This document shows, piece after piece, positions 17,027 through 25,801 of a DNA stretch of 64,000 bases. Made by a program: the position numbers and the translations under genes. The stretch is taken from NCBI GenBank assembly GCA_040081465.1, contig JBEBGL010000004.1, forward strand, positions 177,223-241,222, read 5' to 3'. Each line of letters opens with the position of its first letter. The first letter of the stretch is position 1. Below the pieces are notes generated by a model that saw only the letters and a list, made by a program, of their open reading frames with translations, had not been told where the DNA came from and ran no database searches. The stretch comes from UBA668 sp040081465 (lineage in GTDB: Bacteria; Actinomycetota; Acidimicrobiia; Acidimicrobiales; Ilumatobacteraceae).

Positions 17027-18276
17027 GCGGGCGGGTTGACGGCTTCCAACACCGCTTGGTGAAACGCTGTCAGACCCATCACCAGATGTTCGTCGGTCGT
17101 GTCTTCTTCCTTCGTGTGCGACAAGCCCGCGATTGATTGTGTGAACACCATCGCGGTTGGAACCACACGCGCCATCTCGGATGCGTCGTGAAGTGCGCCG
17201 CTTGGCAACTCGAACTCGTGACCTTCGACAGCCTTCACTGCGCGGCGCACTGAATCGACGAGCGTCTTGTCGAAGATCATCGGCGGGATGCGAAAGATGT
17301 GTTCCAACTCCACCGAGCAATCCTCCGCGTCGGCGGCAGCTTGTGCAGCCGCTTTAGCTTCGGCATACATCGACGCCAATGAACCCGCGTCAATGTGGCG
17401 CATGTCCATCGTGCACACGGTCGAGCCAGGCACGGCTGTGACGACGCCTGGCCAACAGGTAACGCTGCCGACCGTCGTAACGCCGTTATGGCGCTTGCCG
17501 ATCTCGGCCAGTTCGAGAGCGAACCGGCTCATCGCGCGCAACGAGTCGCGGCGCATGCCCATCGGCATCGTTCCGGCGTGCGCGGCCTGGCCGCTGAAGG
17601 TCAAACGTTCGCGCTCGATACCGACTGTGCCGGTGACGATGCCGATACCGAGACCCTCGTGCTCGAGGACCGGGCCTTGCTCGATGTGCAGCTCGAGGTA
17701 AGCGACCACATTCTCGAGTCGCGATTGGCAACCTTCGAGTTGGTCGATATGCACGCCGTGTTCGGCTACGACCTCGGGTAGTGCGTTGCCCCACTTGTCT
17801 TTCAACTCGCGCAGAATGTCGAGGTTGAGGGTGCCGACCACAGCCGCCGAGCCGAACAAGCTGCGACTGAAGCGTGCGCCCTCTTCGTCGGCCCAATCGA
17901 CGAGCGCAAACGATCGCTGCGGTCGTTGTGGCGCGGCGGCGAGCGTGCGCAGTACCTCTAACCCGCCGAGAACACCAAGCGCGCCGTCTAGCCATCCGCC
18001 TGCTGGCACTGAGTCGAGATGCGAGCCGACGACGACTAGGTCGTCGGTCTGTCCGCGCAAGTACGCCCAAATGTTGCCTGCCTCGTCTTGCTCGACCTCG
18101 ACGGGGAGCGTCGATAGTTCCTCACGCAGCAGGGCTCGCGCCTCTGCCCACTCGGGCGTCCAGCACAACCGTCGCGCACCAGCTGGCCCTCCGGTGCGCT
18201 CGGCAAGCTTGCGCAGATCGCGAATCGCGCGGTGGGCATCGAATGCTGTTGTCGTTGTACTACCGGTAGCGGCCAT
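17023..18276 (-). CDS. M20-family allantoate amidohydrolase / N-carbamoyl-amino-acid hydrolase
   Basis: A 417-residue binuclear metallohydrolase of the hydantoinase/carbamoylase branch of M20. Metal-binding and catalytic motifs are GSHLDSVPAGGWLDGALG (His and bridging Asp), DEEGARF (general-base Glu) and LHIEQGP; a dimerisation domain lies between about residues 215 and 330. The branch hydrolyses allantoate, N-carbamoyl amino acids or ureidoglycolate, releasing ammonium. No allantoinase or hydantoinase is next to it, so the substrate is open. It lies downstream of the liv transporter on the same strand, but a hairpin terminator separates them. Confidence 0.85.
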   Translation of the reverse strand: MAATGSTTTTAFDAHRAIRDLRKLAERTGGPAGARRLCWTPEWAEARALLREELSTLPVEVEQDEAGNIWAYLRGQTDDLVVVGSHLDSVPAGGWLDGALGVLGGLEVLRTLAAAPQRPQRSFALVDWADEEGARFSRSLFGSAAVVGTLNLDILRELKDKWGNALPEVVAEHGVHIDQLEGCQSRLENVVAYLELHIEQGPVLEHEGLGIGIVTGTVGIERERLTFSGQAAHAGTMPMGMRRDSLRAMSRFALELAEIGKRHNGVTTVGSVTCWPGVVTAVPGSTVCTMDMRHIDAGSLASMYAEAKAAAQAAADAEDCSVELEHIFRIPPMIFDKTLVDSVRRAVKAVEGHEFELPSGALHDASEMARVVPTAMVFTQSIAGLSHTKEEDTTDEHLVMGLTAFHQAVLEAVNPPA

Positions 18277-18308
18277 GGTCCGAGGCTACTTCTGTGTCGT
18301 AACGCGAA

Positions 18309-18336
18309 TGTGGCCCGCCCTCGCGGGCGGGCCACA
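18309..18336 (-). terminator. Rho-independent-like terminator after livK
   Basis: A perfect 12-base-pair GC-rich stem (arms 18309-18320 and 18325-18336, loop 18321-18324) lies about 27 bases past the livK stop. There is no strong T-run, so it may act as a GC-stem terminator or mRNA stabiliser. Confidence 0.65.
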
Positions 18337-18362
18337 CTCGAGTTCAACAAGAGCCGAAAGAG

Positions 18363-19754
18363 TTAGCTCTCGAAGGTGGTGATTACGTCGCCGATGGCGG
18401 TGAATGTCGCCGTGTCGGCGTCGTATTCCACTACCTGCAGCGACTCGGCCAGGAACGGATCTTCCTCACCAATCGACTTGAACACGACACCCGGACGTGC
18501 GAACGCCGGGGTGTAGGTGAAGTTGCGAGCGGCGTTGATGATCGAGGCGCGGGTTACGCCCTCGGGTGACTCCATCGCCTGCTTGATGATTGCAACCGTC
18601 ACTTCTGCAACGTGCCAGCCAGCCGCAGCGGTCGCCACGGTGTCGGCCTTGCCGAGCGCATCCATGTAGGCCAAGAACTCTGCAACTGCGGGTACGTCGG
18701 CGTTGGCCGGATCTTTGACGTCGAGCAAGTTGTTCGAAGTCAGTACCCCATCGGCGTTGGCGCCAGCAGCGGCGAGGATCAAGCTCGACGCTGCGCAGGT
18801 GTTGGAGATGTAGGTGACCGGCTCCCAGCCTGCGTTCTGAGCCTTGGCGGAGGCCAACTCGTTGAGGAACGTCACGCACCCGATGCCGATCGGAATACCG
18901 ATGACCACCTGCGGAGCCTTGGAGGCGATGCTGGTGATCTGCGACACCGGCGGCGCGCCGTCGGTTGCCTCGACGGTCTGCTCGTCGACGATCTCGAGCC
19001 CGAACTCATCGGCCAACTCCTTGAACGCGTCGACATAGATCTGACCGAAGTCGCTGTTCACGCTGAACAGTGCAACCGTTGCACCCTCGGGGAACTGCTG
19101 TGCGATCTGCTCGGCATAGACCTTCGCCTCGATGTCGTACGGCACGCGCTCGCCGGTCGTCCACGGATAGTTGGCGACATCGCCCCACTCGGGTGCGCCC
19201 GTCAGGTTGTTCAGCTGCGGTACGCATTCCTCGTTGAGGGTGTCGCGCACGGCCAGGTTGTTCGGCGTGCCAAGGATGCCGGAGAACACGTCGACGCCAG
19301 CATCGAGCAACGTTGATACCGCACCTGGGGTGAGGTCTTTGCTGTACTGGTCGTCTTCGACCGATGCTTCGATTTGCAGGTCGCCAAGTAGGCCGTTCTC
19401 GTTGGCGTAGTCCATGTAGGCCAACCAGCCATCCTTCACCGGGGCAAAGGCTTCGTCAGCGGCGGACTCGCCGGTGAGCGGGAACACAGCTCCGATTTGA
19501 ATCGTGCCCTCGATGAGCGCATTCGCCGCGTCGGGATCGATGCAGTCGTCGGTATTCACGGCCCAGCTCGTCGGTGCCGGCACGGTCGTGTCGGCACTGG
19601 TGTCGGCCGTGGTATCTGCGGTCGTGTCGGCCGTTGTGTCGGCCGTGGTATCTGCCGTTGTGTCGGCGGTGTCCTTCTTGTCGTCGCCGCAAGCGCCGAC
19701 GAACAAGGCGCCGACCGCCAATACGGCCAGAAACCTCGTGGAACTCCGTTGCAT
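18363..19754 (-). CDS. livK: ABC transporter substrate-binding lipoprotein, branched-chain amino acid type
   Basis: 463 residues, type I periplasmic-binding fold of the LivK/urea/amide group. A lipoprotein signal ends at the lipobox VGAC (Cys22). Residues 30-57 are seven tandem ADTT/ADTS units that act as a flexible tether. The mature domain starts with GTIQIGAVFPLTGESA, the usual opening strand. A strong Shine-Dalgarno (GAGGAG) stands five bases before the ATG. It follows livM by 32 bases and completes the transporter. The ligand cannot be read from sequence: amino acid, amide or urea are all possible. Confidence 0.92.
   Translation of the reverse strand: MQRSSTRFLAVLAVGALFVGACGDDKKDTADTTADTTADTTADTTADTTADTSADTTVPAPTSWAVNTDDCIDPDAANALIEGTIQIGAVFPLTGESAADEAFAPVKDGWLAYMDYANENGLLGDLQIEASVEDDQYSKDLTPGAVSTLLDAGVDVFSGILGTPNNLAVRDTLNEECVPQLNNLTGAPEWGDVANYPWTTGERVPYDIEAKVYAEQIAQQFPEGATVALFSVNSDFGQIYVDAFKELADEFGLEIVDEQTVEATDGAPPVSQITSIASKAPQVVIGIPIGIGCVTFLNELASAKAQNAGWEPVTYISNTCAASSLILAAAGANADGVLTSNNLLDVKDPANADVPAVAEFLAYMDALGKADTVATAAAGWHVAEVTVAIIKQAMESPEGVTRASIINAARNFTYTPAFARPGVVFKSIGEEDPFLAESLQVVEYDADTATFTAIGDVITTFES
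19584..19667 (-). repeat. Seven 12-base tandem repeats coding (ADTT)n in livK
   Basis: The stretch encodes six ADTT units and one ADTS. Bases vary slightly between copies, but the array could change length by slippage in steps of four residues without breaking the frame. Confidence 0.85.
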
Positions 19755-19786
19755 AACTTCTCCTCAATCAGTTGTTGTCCGCGAAT

Positions 19787-20950
19787 TCACTTAGTTGCGG
19801 AGGGTGGTTCTTCGACTTCCCAGGTGGGGATACCGAGCGTAGCGGTGCCCACCGGCTGAGGCACAACGGCCACGATGCGACCAATGAGTCGTTTCCAGAG
19901 CCCGGCCAGCCCGAGGGGCGCGACGAACATCAACGCAATTAGGGAGAGAGCGAAGATTCCTCCCGACGGCGCTGTCTTTGACCAACTGAAGATCGGTCGG
20001 AAGATTCCAGGAATCTCGTCGGGTTCGATCCAGTTGCTGGTCTTCTCGGTGATGAACTGGAACACGATCGCCCCGATGATCGGCCCCCACAGCGAACCTG
20101 CCCCGCCGATCACCATCACGATCAGGAACGTGATGGAGCCGGCCACCGTCAACAACGCCGAGTCCGGCGTCACCGTGCCTTTCATGGCAGTGAGGCACCC
20201 GGGCAGCGCGCACATCGCGGCCGACAATCCGAACACCATTCCCTTGGTGAGAGCCAGGTTCACACCCATCACTGCCGCCGCGGTGTTGTTGTCGCGGATC
20301 GCGATCAGCGAGCGCCCGACCCGACTCTTCACGAGGCCACGGCAGATCAAATAGATGATGACGACGATCATCACCGCGATCCAGAAGTAGAACGGCTTCA
20401 CGTTCTCGCCGCGCAGGTTTCCCCATGGGTTCCAGCCGAAGATCTCGAAGGTGCGGTTGTTCTTGTCGAACTTGAAACCCGTATCGACAAGACCGCGCGA
20501 GCCACCGGTGAGCCATTCGATCTTGGGCCACTTGATGAACTGCGGGAACACGACACCGAGCGTCAGCGTCACGAGCGCGAGGTAGACGCCCTTGATGCGT
20601 AACGCGGGCAACGACACCAACGCGCCGACTACGAACGCGACAACAAATGCGATGGGAAGTGTTTTTAGGGGGCTCCAGCCCCAGCGGGTTACGAAGATTG
20701 CTGTCGTGTAAGCGCCGACGCCAAAGAACGCGGAGTGGCCCAGCGAGATCTGGCCGGTGAAGCCGAGCAGCAGGTTCAACGACAGGGCGGCGCCCATCAA
20801 CGTCAACGCGGTGGTGGCCGTATCGATGAGGCTGTTGCTGCCGCTAGTGGGAATCCATAGCACGACGTAGGCGAGCACTACGGCACACGCAATGCGGATC
20901 GCCCAACTCGTCGGGCCACCCTGCTTGATGCTGAACAACGGCTTGGTCAT
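19787..20950 (-). CDS. livM: Branched-chain amino acid-type ABC permease LivM
   Basis: A 387-residue inner-membrane permease with about nine or ten hydrophobic segments. The family signature GFTGQISLGHSAFFGVGAYT is present near residues 65-85, and the cytoplasmic coupling region reads IRDNNTAAAVMGVNL. It pairs with LivH to form the channel. The frame extends 35 codons upstream, but the ATG at 20950 overlaps the livH stop (ATGA) and gives a normal LivM start. Confidence 0.93.
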   Translation of the reverse strand: MTKPLFSIKQGGPTSWAIRIACAVVLAYVVLWIPTSGSNSLIDTATTALTLMGAALSLNLLLGFTGQISLGHSAFFGVGAYTTAIFVTRWGWSPLKTLPIAFVVAFVVGALVSLPALRIKGVYLALVTLTLGVVFPQFIKWPKIEWLTGGSRGLVDTGFKFDKNNRTFEIFGWNPWGNLRGENVKPFYFWIAVMIVVIIYLICRGLVKSRVGRSLIAIRDNNTAAAVMGVNLALTKGMVFGLSAAMCALPGCLTAMKGTVTPDSALLTVAGSITFLIVMVIGGAGSLWGPIIGAIVFQFITEKTSNWIEPDEIPGIFRPIFSWSKTAPSGGIFALSLIALMFVAPLGLAGLWKRLIGRIVAVVPQPVGTATLGIPTWEVEEPPSATK

Positions 20951-21873
20951 ACCCGCTCCACCCGTGAGGTACCAAAGAGGCCAGATGGTCGAAAGAGCAG
21001 CACGCCGAGAATTACAAGGAACGCGACTCCGACCTTCATCTCTTGGCCGACCCATTCCGGTGCGTAGCCCGCAGCCATGTTCTGAATCAGCCCAATACTG
21101 AAACCTGCAATCACGGCGCCGCCCGGGCTATCGAATCCGCCGAGCGTCGCCGCCGCCGCGCCGTAGATGAAGACGGTGAACATGAGGCCCAGGCTGACGC
21201 TTGTGCTGATGCCTGCGAACACCACGCCACCGAGAGCACCGATCGCTGCGGCCATTCCCCAACTTGCCATCAGTACTCGGCCGGTCCTGATTCCCACCAG
21301 CTTTGCGCTCTCGCCGTTGGCTGCGACTGCGCGCATCGCTAGGCCAAGGCGAGTGTGGTTGAAAATCGCAAAGAGGCCCACCGTTAGAAGTGCGACCAGT
21401 GCGATCACACCAAGCGACTGAATCTTGATGTTCGCTCCGAGGATCGTGACGAAGTCGGTTGGCTTGCTGGGGAACAAGCTTGGGAATCGGATCTGCTTGC
21501 TGCCGACTCCGGTGTTGGGCAACTGCTGCCCACCCCAGATCGCGCCGTCGAGCCAGTTCAGCAACTGAAAGAGTCCGATTGTCACGATGAAGACCGCGAA
21601 TGGCGACTTCTTGCTGATCGGACGCACGATGGCAACTTCTGTGACGGCGCCCAACAGGAAGCCGACCGCCATGCCCATCACGACGGCGATGCCGATCGGG
21701 ATTCCCCATTCGCCGAATTGGTAGACGACGTACGTCGAGAACAACGCCATCTCGCCCTGCGCGAAGTTGAGATGGCCGGTGCCGCGATAGATGATGACGA
21801 TGCCGAGCGCGATCAGCGCGTACACGCTGCCTTCGCTGAGCCCATCCACGAGTCGTTGCAAGAACAGTTCCAT
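20947..21873 (-). CDS. livH: Branched-chain amino acid-type ABC permease LivH
   Basis: A 308-residue integral membrane protein with the LivH opening (LVDGLSEGSVYALIALG) and the motif GTGHLNFAQGEMALF. It dimerises with LivM and couples to LivG/LivF through its cytoplasmic loop. Starts inside the livF stop (TGATG) and overlaps livM by four bases. Confidence 0.94.
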   Translation of the reverse strand: MELFLQRLVDGLSEGSVYALIALGIVIIYRGTGHLNFAQGEMALFSTYVVYQFGEWGIPIGIAVVMGMAVGFLLGAVTEVAIVRPISKKSPFAVFIVTIGLFQLLNWLDGAIWGGQQLPNTGVGSKQIRFPSLFPSKPTDFVTILGANIKIQSLGVIALVALLTVGLFAIFNHTRLGLAMRAVAANGESAKLVGIRTGRVLMASWGMAAAIGALGGVVFAGISTSVSLGLMFTVFIYGAAAATLGGFDSPGGAVIAGFSIGLIQNMAAGYAPEWVGQEMKVGVAFLVILGVLLFRPSGLFGTSRVERV

Positions 21874-22586
21874 CAGAAACCCAGGTACGCCTTTCTGATC
21901 GAGTCGTCGGCGCTCAGTTCCGCCGCCGTGCCGCTAGCGACGATGACACCGGTTTCCAAGAGGTAAACACGCGAGGCGATCTCCATCGCCAGGTTCGCGT
22001 TCTGCTCGACGAGCAGCACCGACAACCCTTCCTCCTTGTTCAGACGCTCGATCACGTTGAACATTTCGCGGGTGATCAATGGAGCGAGTCCCATCGATGG
22101 CTCGTCGCACAACAACAACTTCGGTCGGCTCATCAGGGCTCGTGCGATGGCGAGCATCTGTTGCTCGCCGCCACTCAGGCTGCCGGCGCGCTGTTCCGCC
22201 CGCTCTTCAAGCCGAGGAAACACGGAGTACCACTTGGCGATGTCGTCGGCGATGGCCTTTGCGCCATCGCGTCGGACAAACGCGCCGGCCAGCAGGTTGT
22301 CGGCCACCGTCAGTTCCGGGAAGGTGCCGCGACCTTGCGGCACTTGCACAATGCCGGCGCGCACGATTGCGTCGGTCGATGCCTTCTGGATGCTGTGGCC
22401 CTTGAACTCGATGGTGCCTTGGCGCGGAATCGTGCCGCTGACAGCACGCATCGTTGTGGTCTTGCCGGCACCATTCGCGCCCAGCACAACGACGATTTCG
22501 CCTTCGTTGACCTCGAGGTCGATTCCCTGAAGAACTCGCACCTGCCCGTAGCCAGCTGTCAGACCCTGTGCGCGCAGCAGGCTCAT
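21873..22586 (-). CDS. livF: ABC ATPase LivF
   Basis: A 237-residue ATP-binding subunit. Walker A is GANGAGKTT, the signature is LSGGEQQMLAIARAL, Walker B is LLLCDEP and the D-loop SMGLAP, all typical of LivF. It powers the LivH-LivM channel together with LivG. Coupled to livG by ATGA and to livH by TGATG overlaps. Confidence 0.95.
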   Translation of the reverse strand: MSLLRAQGLTAGYGQVRVLQGIDLEVNEGEIVVVLGANGAGKTTTMRAVSGTIPRQGTIEFKGHSIQKASTDAIVRAGIVQVPQGRGTFPELTVADNLLAGAFVRRDGAKAIADDIAKWYSVFPRLEERAEQRAGSLSGGEQQMLAIARALMSRPKLLLCDEPSMGLAPLITREMFNVIERLNKEEGLSVLLVEQNANLAMEIASRVYLLETGVIVASGTAAELSADDSIRKAYLGF

Positions 22587-23344
22587 GCCGGTGCTCCGAG
22601 GTATGCCTCGATGACCCGCTTATCGCTCGCAATCTCCTTGGGTGTGCCGTCGGCAATCTTGCGGCCGAACTCCATCACCACAATGCGATCGCTGATGCCC
22701 ATCACCATCGACATGTGGTGTTCGACCAGCAGCACAGTGAGGTCGAACTGGTTGCGAATGTCGCGAATCGTCTCGGCTAGACCGTCGACTTCTCCATGCG
22801 GCAGACCAGCGGCTGGCTCGTCGAGCAACAAGAACTTTGGATCGGCCGCCAACGCACGCGCGATCTCGAGTCGCTTCAGTGTCCCGAAGGGCAACCCTGC
22901 GGCGACATTGAACGCAAGAGCGCCGAGACCGAGTTGCTTCAGCAGATCGCCAGCGTGGTCGCGTGTTCGGCGGTTGTCGCGGGCAGCGCCGATACGAGTG
23001 ATCGCACGACCGAAGCCGATGCGTCCGAGCGAGTGAGCACCGACCATGACGTTCTCGAGCAACGTCATCGTTGGAAAGAGCGCCAAGTTCTGAAATGTGC
23101 GAGCGATGCCGAGCTTGGCAATGCCATGCGCCGGAACGTTGAGCAACTCTTGCCCGCGGAATCGAACCGAGCCGCGGGTGGGTTGATAGATGCGGCTGAC
23201 GACATTGAACATCGTCGTCTTGCCTGCTCCGTTCGGCCCGATGAGACCACAAATGTGGCCCTCCTCGATGTCGAAGGACAGACCGTCGAGCGCCACGATG
23301 CCGCCGAAGCGCACGGTGACGTCCTCTACTTCAAGCAGTGGCAT
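22583..23344 (-). CDS. livG: ABC ATPase LivG
   Basis: A 253-residue ATP-binding subunit and the first gene of the liv unit. Walker A is GPNGAGKTT, Walker B FLLLDEPAAGL, and the C-terminal tail is that of LivG. The signature reads LPFGTLKRLEIARAL, a departure from the usual LSxGxxR; position and length are normal, so it is probably functional. It starts 46 bases after ddl on the same strand. Confidence 0.94.
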   Translation of the reverse strand: MPLLEVEDVTVRFGGIVALDGLSFDIEEGHICGLIGPNGAGKTTMFNVVSRIYQPTRGSVRFRGQELLNVPAHGIAKLGIARTFQNLALFPTMTLLENVMVGAHSLGRIGFGRAITRIGAARDNRRTRDHAGDLLKQLGLGALAFNVAAGLPFGTLKRLEIARALAADPKFLLLDEPAAGLPHGEVDGLAETIRDIRNQFDLTVLLVEHHMSMVMGISDRIVVMEFGRKIADGTPKEIASDKRVIEAYLGAPA

Positions 23345-23390
23345 TGCGCGACCGTATCGTGTTTGCCGTCGCGGTCGAAACAGCCAGGGG

Positions 23391-24476
23391 TTAACGCGCG
23401 GTGTTGCGCCGTTGGCGGCCGTGGCGTTCGATTGCCAGACGCACGAGCTCGTCGATGAGTTCGGCGTAGCTGAGGCCGCTCGCGATCCAGAGCTTGGGAT
23501 ACATAGAGATAGGTGTGAAGCCGGGCATCGTGTTCATCTCGTTCAACAAGAAGCCGCGTCCGCCTTCCTCGAAGAAGAAGTCGACGCGCGATAGACCGTC
23601 GCCGCGCAGCGCTTTGAAGGTCTTGATTGCGAGCGCTTGCACTTCGGCGACCTGATCGGCTGTCAACGGAGCGGGGATCAATGCTTGCGAGCCATCGTCG
23701 ACGTACTTGTCGGCGTAGTCGTAGAACTCGGCGCCAGGAACGATCTCGCCGGGGACGCTGGCGCGTGGCTCGAGGTTGCCCAGCACCGCGACCTCAATCT
23801 CGCGGCCATTGATGGCTTCTTCGACGACCACCCATTCGTCATACGACAACGCGACTTCGATCGCATCGCGCACGGCTTCAACGGTCTTCGCCTTACTCAC
23901 GCCGACCGACGAGCCCATGTTTGCCGGCTTCACAAACAGCGGCAACCCGAGTTCGTCGGCAAGCGCAGCGGGTGTTCCGGGGGTGATCTCGTGTGCGCGG
24001 AGTGCGATGTAGCGCGCCTGCGGAATGCCGTTGACCGCAGCGACCTGCTTCGCCATCGCCTTGTCCATCGCCACCGCGGAGCCCAACACGCCGGCGCCGA
24101 CATAGGCGATGTTCGCAAGTTCGAGCATGCCCTGCACGGTGCCGTCTTCGCCGAGAGGACCGTGGAGCAAAGGCATCACAACGGTTGGACCGCTGACCTG
24201 TTGGGCGATCTCACCCGTCGCCAAGGTGAGCGCAAGGGACGGCTCGATGGCGTCGCCGGTTGCGTTCAATCTTCCGGGAAGGTCACCGGCAGCCAATGCA
24301 CGTTGAGCTTCAGCCGCTACCGCCCAGCCGCCATCGCGCGATATGCCGATCGGCGTGATGCGGTACTTGGTGGGATCGGCCGCACGTAGGACGTGCGCAG
24401 CGGTGGTGCAGCTGACATCGTGCTCGGCCGATTGGCCGCCGAACAGCACCACCAGGTTGATGCGCGGGTCCGTCAT
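23391..24476 (-). CDS. ddl: D-alanine--D-alanine ligase
   Basis: Joins two D-alanines for the peptidoglycan stem peptide; a cytoplasmic ATP-grasp enzyme of 361 residues. The opening FGGQSAEHDVS, the ATP-grasp lysine segments (LFVKPANMGSSVGVSK), the omega-loop region and the metal-binding end FLLNEMNTMPGFT are all present. It is divergent from murF, which attaches the product dipeptide to the UDP-linked tripeptide. Only 26 bases separate their starts and they share a palindromic promoter core. Confidence 0.95.
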   Translation of the reverse strand: MTDPRINLVVLFGGQSAEHDVSCTTAAHVLRAADPTKYRITPIGISRDGGWAVAAEAQRALAAGDLPGRLNATGDAIEPSLALTLATGEIAQQVSGPTVVMPLLHGPLGEDGTVQGMLELANIAYVGAGVLGSAVAMDKAMAKQVAAVNGIPQARYIALRAHEITPGTPAALADELGLPLFVKPANMGSSVGVSKAKTVEAVRDAIEVALSYDEWVVVEEAINGREIEVAVLGNLEPRASVPGEIVPGAEFYDYADKYVDDGSQALIPAPLTADQVAEVQALAIKTFKALRGDGLSRVDFFFEEGGRGFLLNEMNTMPGFTPISMYPKLWIASGLSYAELIDELVRLAIERHGRQRRNTAR

Positions 24477-24484
24477 GCATGCCG

Positions 24485-24494
24485 ACGGTACCGT
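24485..24494. promoter_or_regulatory. Palindromic core of the divergent ddl/murF promoters
   Basis: ACGGTACCGT is a perfect palindrome. Read in either direction it contains TACCGT ending exactly eight bases before a start codon: murF ATG at 24503 on the plus strand and ddl ATG at 24476 on the minus strand. The two -10-like hexamers overlap by two bases. Confidence 0.5.
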
Positions 24495-24502
24495 GTGTGC
24501 CG

Positions 24503-25801
24503 ATGCGTTTCAGGGCAGTGGATGTTGCGAGCGCCGCCGGGGGGCAGCTGCACGGGCCCGACGTCGACATCGAAGGCGTGTCGTTCGACTCCCGCTCGCT
24601 GAAGCCCGGCCAACTGTTCGTGCCGATTGTGGCCGACCGCGATGGGCACGAGTTCATCCCCGACGCACTCGCTCGTGGTGCGGCCGCGTACCTGACGTCG
24701 GACTGTCGCTCGTCGCTCGGCGGCACCGCGATCGAAGTCGCCGACACGGTCCGCGCTCTCATGGCGCTCGCGGCTGCGCGACGTGCCGAGTTCTCCGGCA
24801 CCGTGATCGGCATCACGGGCTCGGTCGGTAAGACGTCCACCAAAGACTTGGCGTGGGCGGCGCTTGCAGCCAGCAAGCCGACGTGGGCCAATGAGCGCAG
24901 CTTCAACAACGAGCAAGGGTTACCGACGGCAATCCTGAACACGCCGGCGGGCACCGATGTCTTGGTGCTCGAGATGGGAATGCGTGCGCTCGGCGAGATC
25001 ACCGACCTTTGCCAAATTGCGCAACCGAAGATTGGCGTCGTGACGCTTGTTGCCGAAGCCCACGGTGATCGCGTCGGTGGCATTGATGGGGTGGCACGCG
25101 CTAAGTCAGAACTGATTGCCGCGCTACCGGCCGACGGTGTCGCAATCTTGAATGGCGACGACCCACGCACGAAGGCGATGAGCTCTGTGTCGGCAGCACC
25201 CGTGCTGTTGTTCGGTGAGGGCGAGGGTTGCGACGTTCGCATTCGCGAACTGAGCGTCGACAACCTGGCCCGCGCTTCGTTTCAACTCGATACGCCATGG
25301 GGTCGCTGCGAGGTTCACCTAGGCGTGAGCGGTCGACACATGGCGCACAACGCGGCTGCGGCGCTCGCGTGTGTTGGCGCAACGGGCGGCGATCTTATCG
25401 CTGGAGCCTCTGCGCTGACTCTGGCCGGGCTCTCGTCGATGCGAATGGAGATGGTGTACACGCAGTCCGGTGCGCTCATCTTGAACGACGCTTACAACGC
25501 GAACCCAACGAGCATGCGCGCGGCGCTCGAGACTCTCGCGCAACTGCCCGCCACCCGCCACGTAGCCGTGCTTGGGCTGATGGCGGAGATCACCGACGCA
25601 GCCGCGGAACATCGTGCAGTGCTTAAGCACGCTGAGGCACTCGGCATCGAGGTGATCGCGTTCGGAACCGATCTCTACGGCATCGCGCCGGTCGACGACC
25701 CAATCGTTGCGCTGGGCTCACTCGCCAGCGGAGTAGCCGTGCTCGTCAAAGCTAGCCGTGTTGTCGGTCTTGAGCGCCTTGTTGCTGGCCTCGTGGGCTG
25801 A
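24503..25801 (+). CDS. murF: UDP-MurNAc-tripeptide--D-alanyl-D-alanine ligase
   Basis: The last cytoplasmic step of UDP-MurNAc-pentapeptide synthesis, using the dipeptide made by Ddl. The Mur-ligase ATP loop is GITGSVGKTSTKD, followed by ANERSFNNEQGLP and the LVLEMGMRALGEI segment; the C-terminal domain carries LNDAYNANPTSM. Length (432 residues) is usual. The frame begins at 24479, but the ATG at 24503 starts at the conserved N-terminal domain and follows a -10-like hexamer. Other mur genes are not nearby. Its last 84 bases overlap the opposing MFS gene. Confidence 0.94.
   Translation: MRFRAVDVASAAGGQLHGPDVDIEGVSFDSRSLKPGQLFVPIVADRDGHEFIPDALARGAAAYLTSDCRSSLGGTAIEVADTVRALMALAAARRAEFSGTVIGITGSVGKTSTKDLAWAALAASKPTWANERSFNNEQGLPTAILNTPAGTDVLVLEMGMRALGEITDLCQIAQPKIGVVTLVAEAHGDRVGGIDGVARAKSELIAALPADGVAILNGDDPRTKAMSSVSAAPVLLFGEGEGCDVRIRELSVDNLARASFQLDTPWGRCEVHLGVSGRHMAHNAAAALACVGATGGDLIAGASALTLAGLSSMRMEMVYTQSGALILNDAYNANPTSMRAALETLAQLPATRHVAVLGLMAEITDAAAEHRAVLKHAEALGIEVIAFGTDLYGIAPVDDPIVALGSLASGVAVLVKASRVVGLERLVAGLVG

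Noticed and set aside
19584..19667. A CRISPR-like or other structural DNA repeat
   Set aside because: The repeat has a 12-base period in frame and is explained by a coding (ADTT)n tether; there are no spacers.
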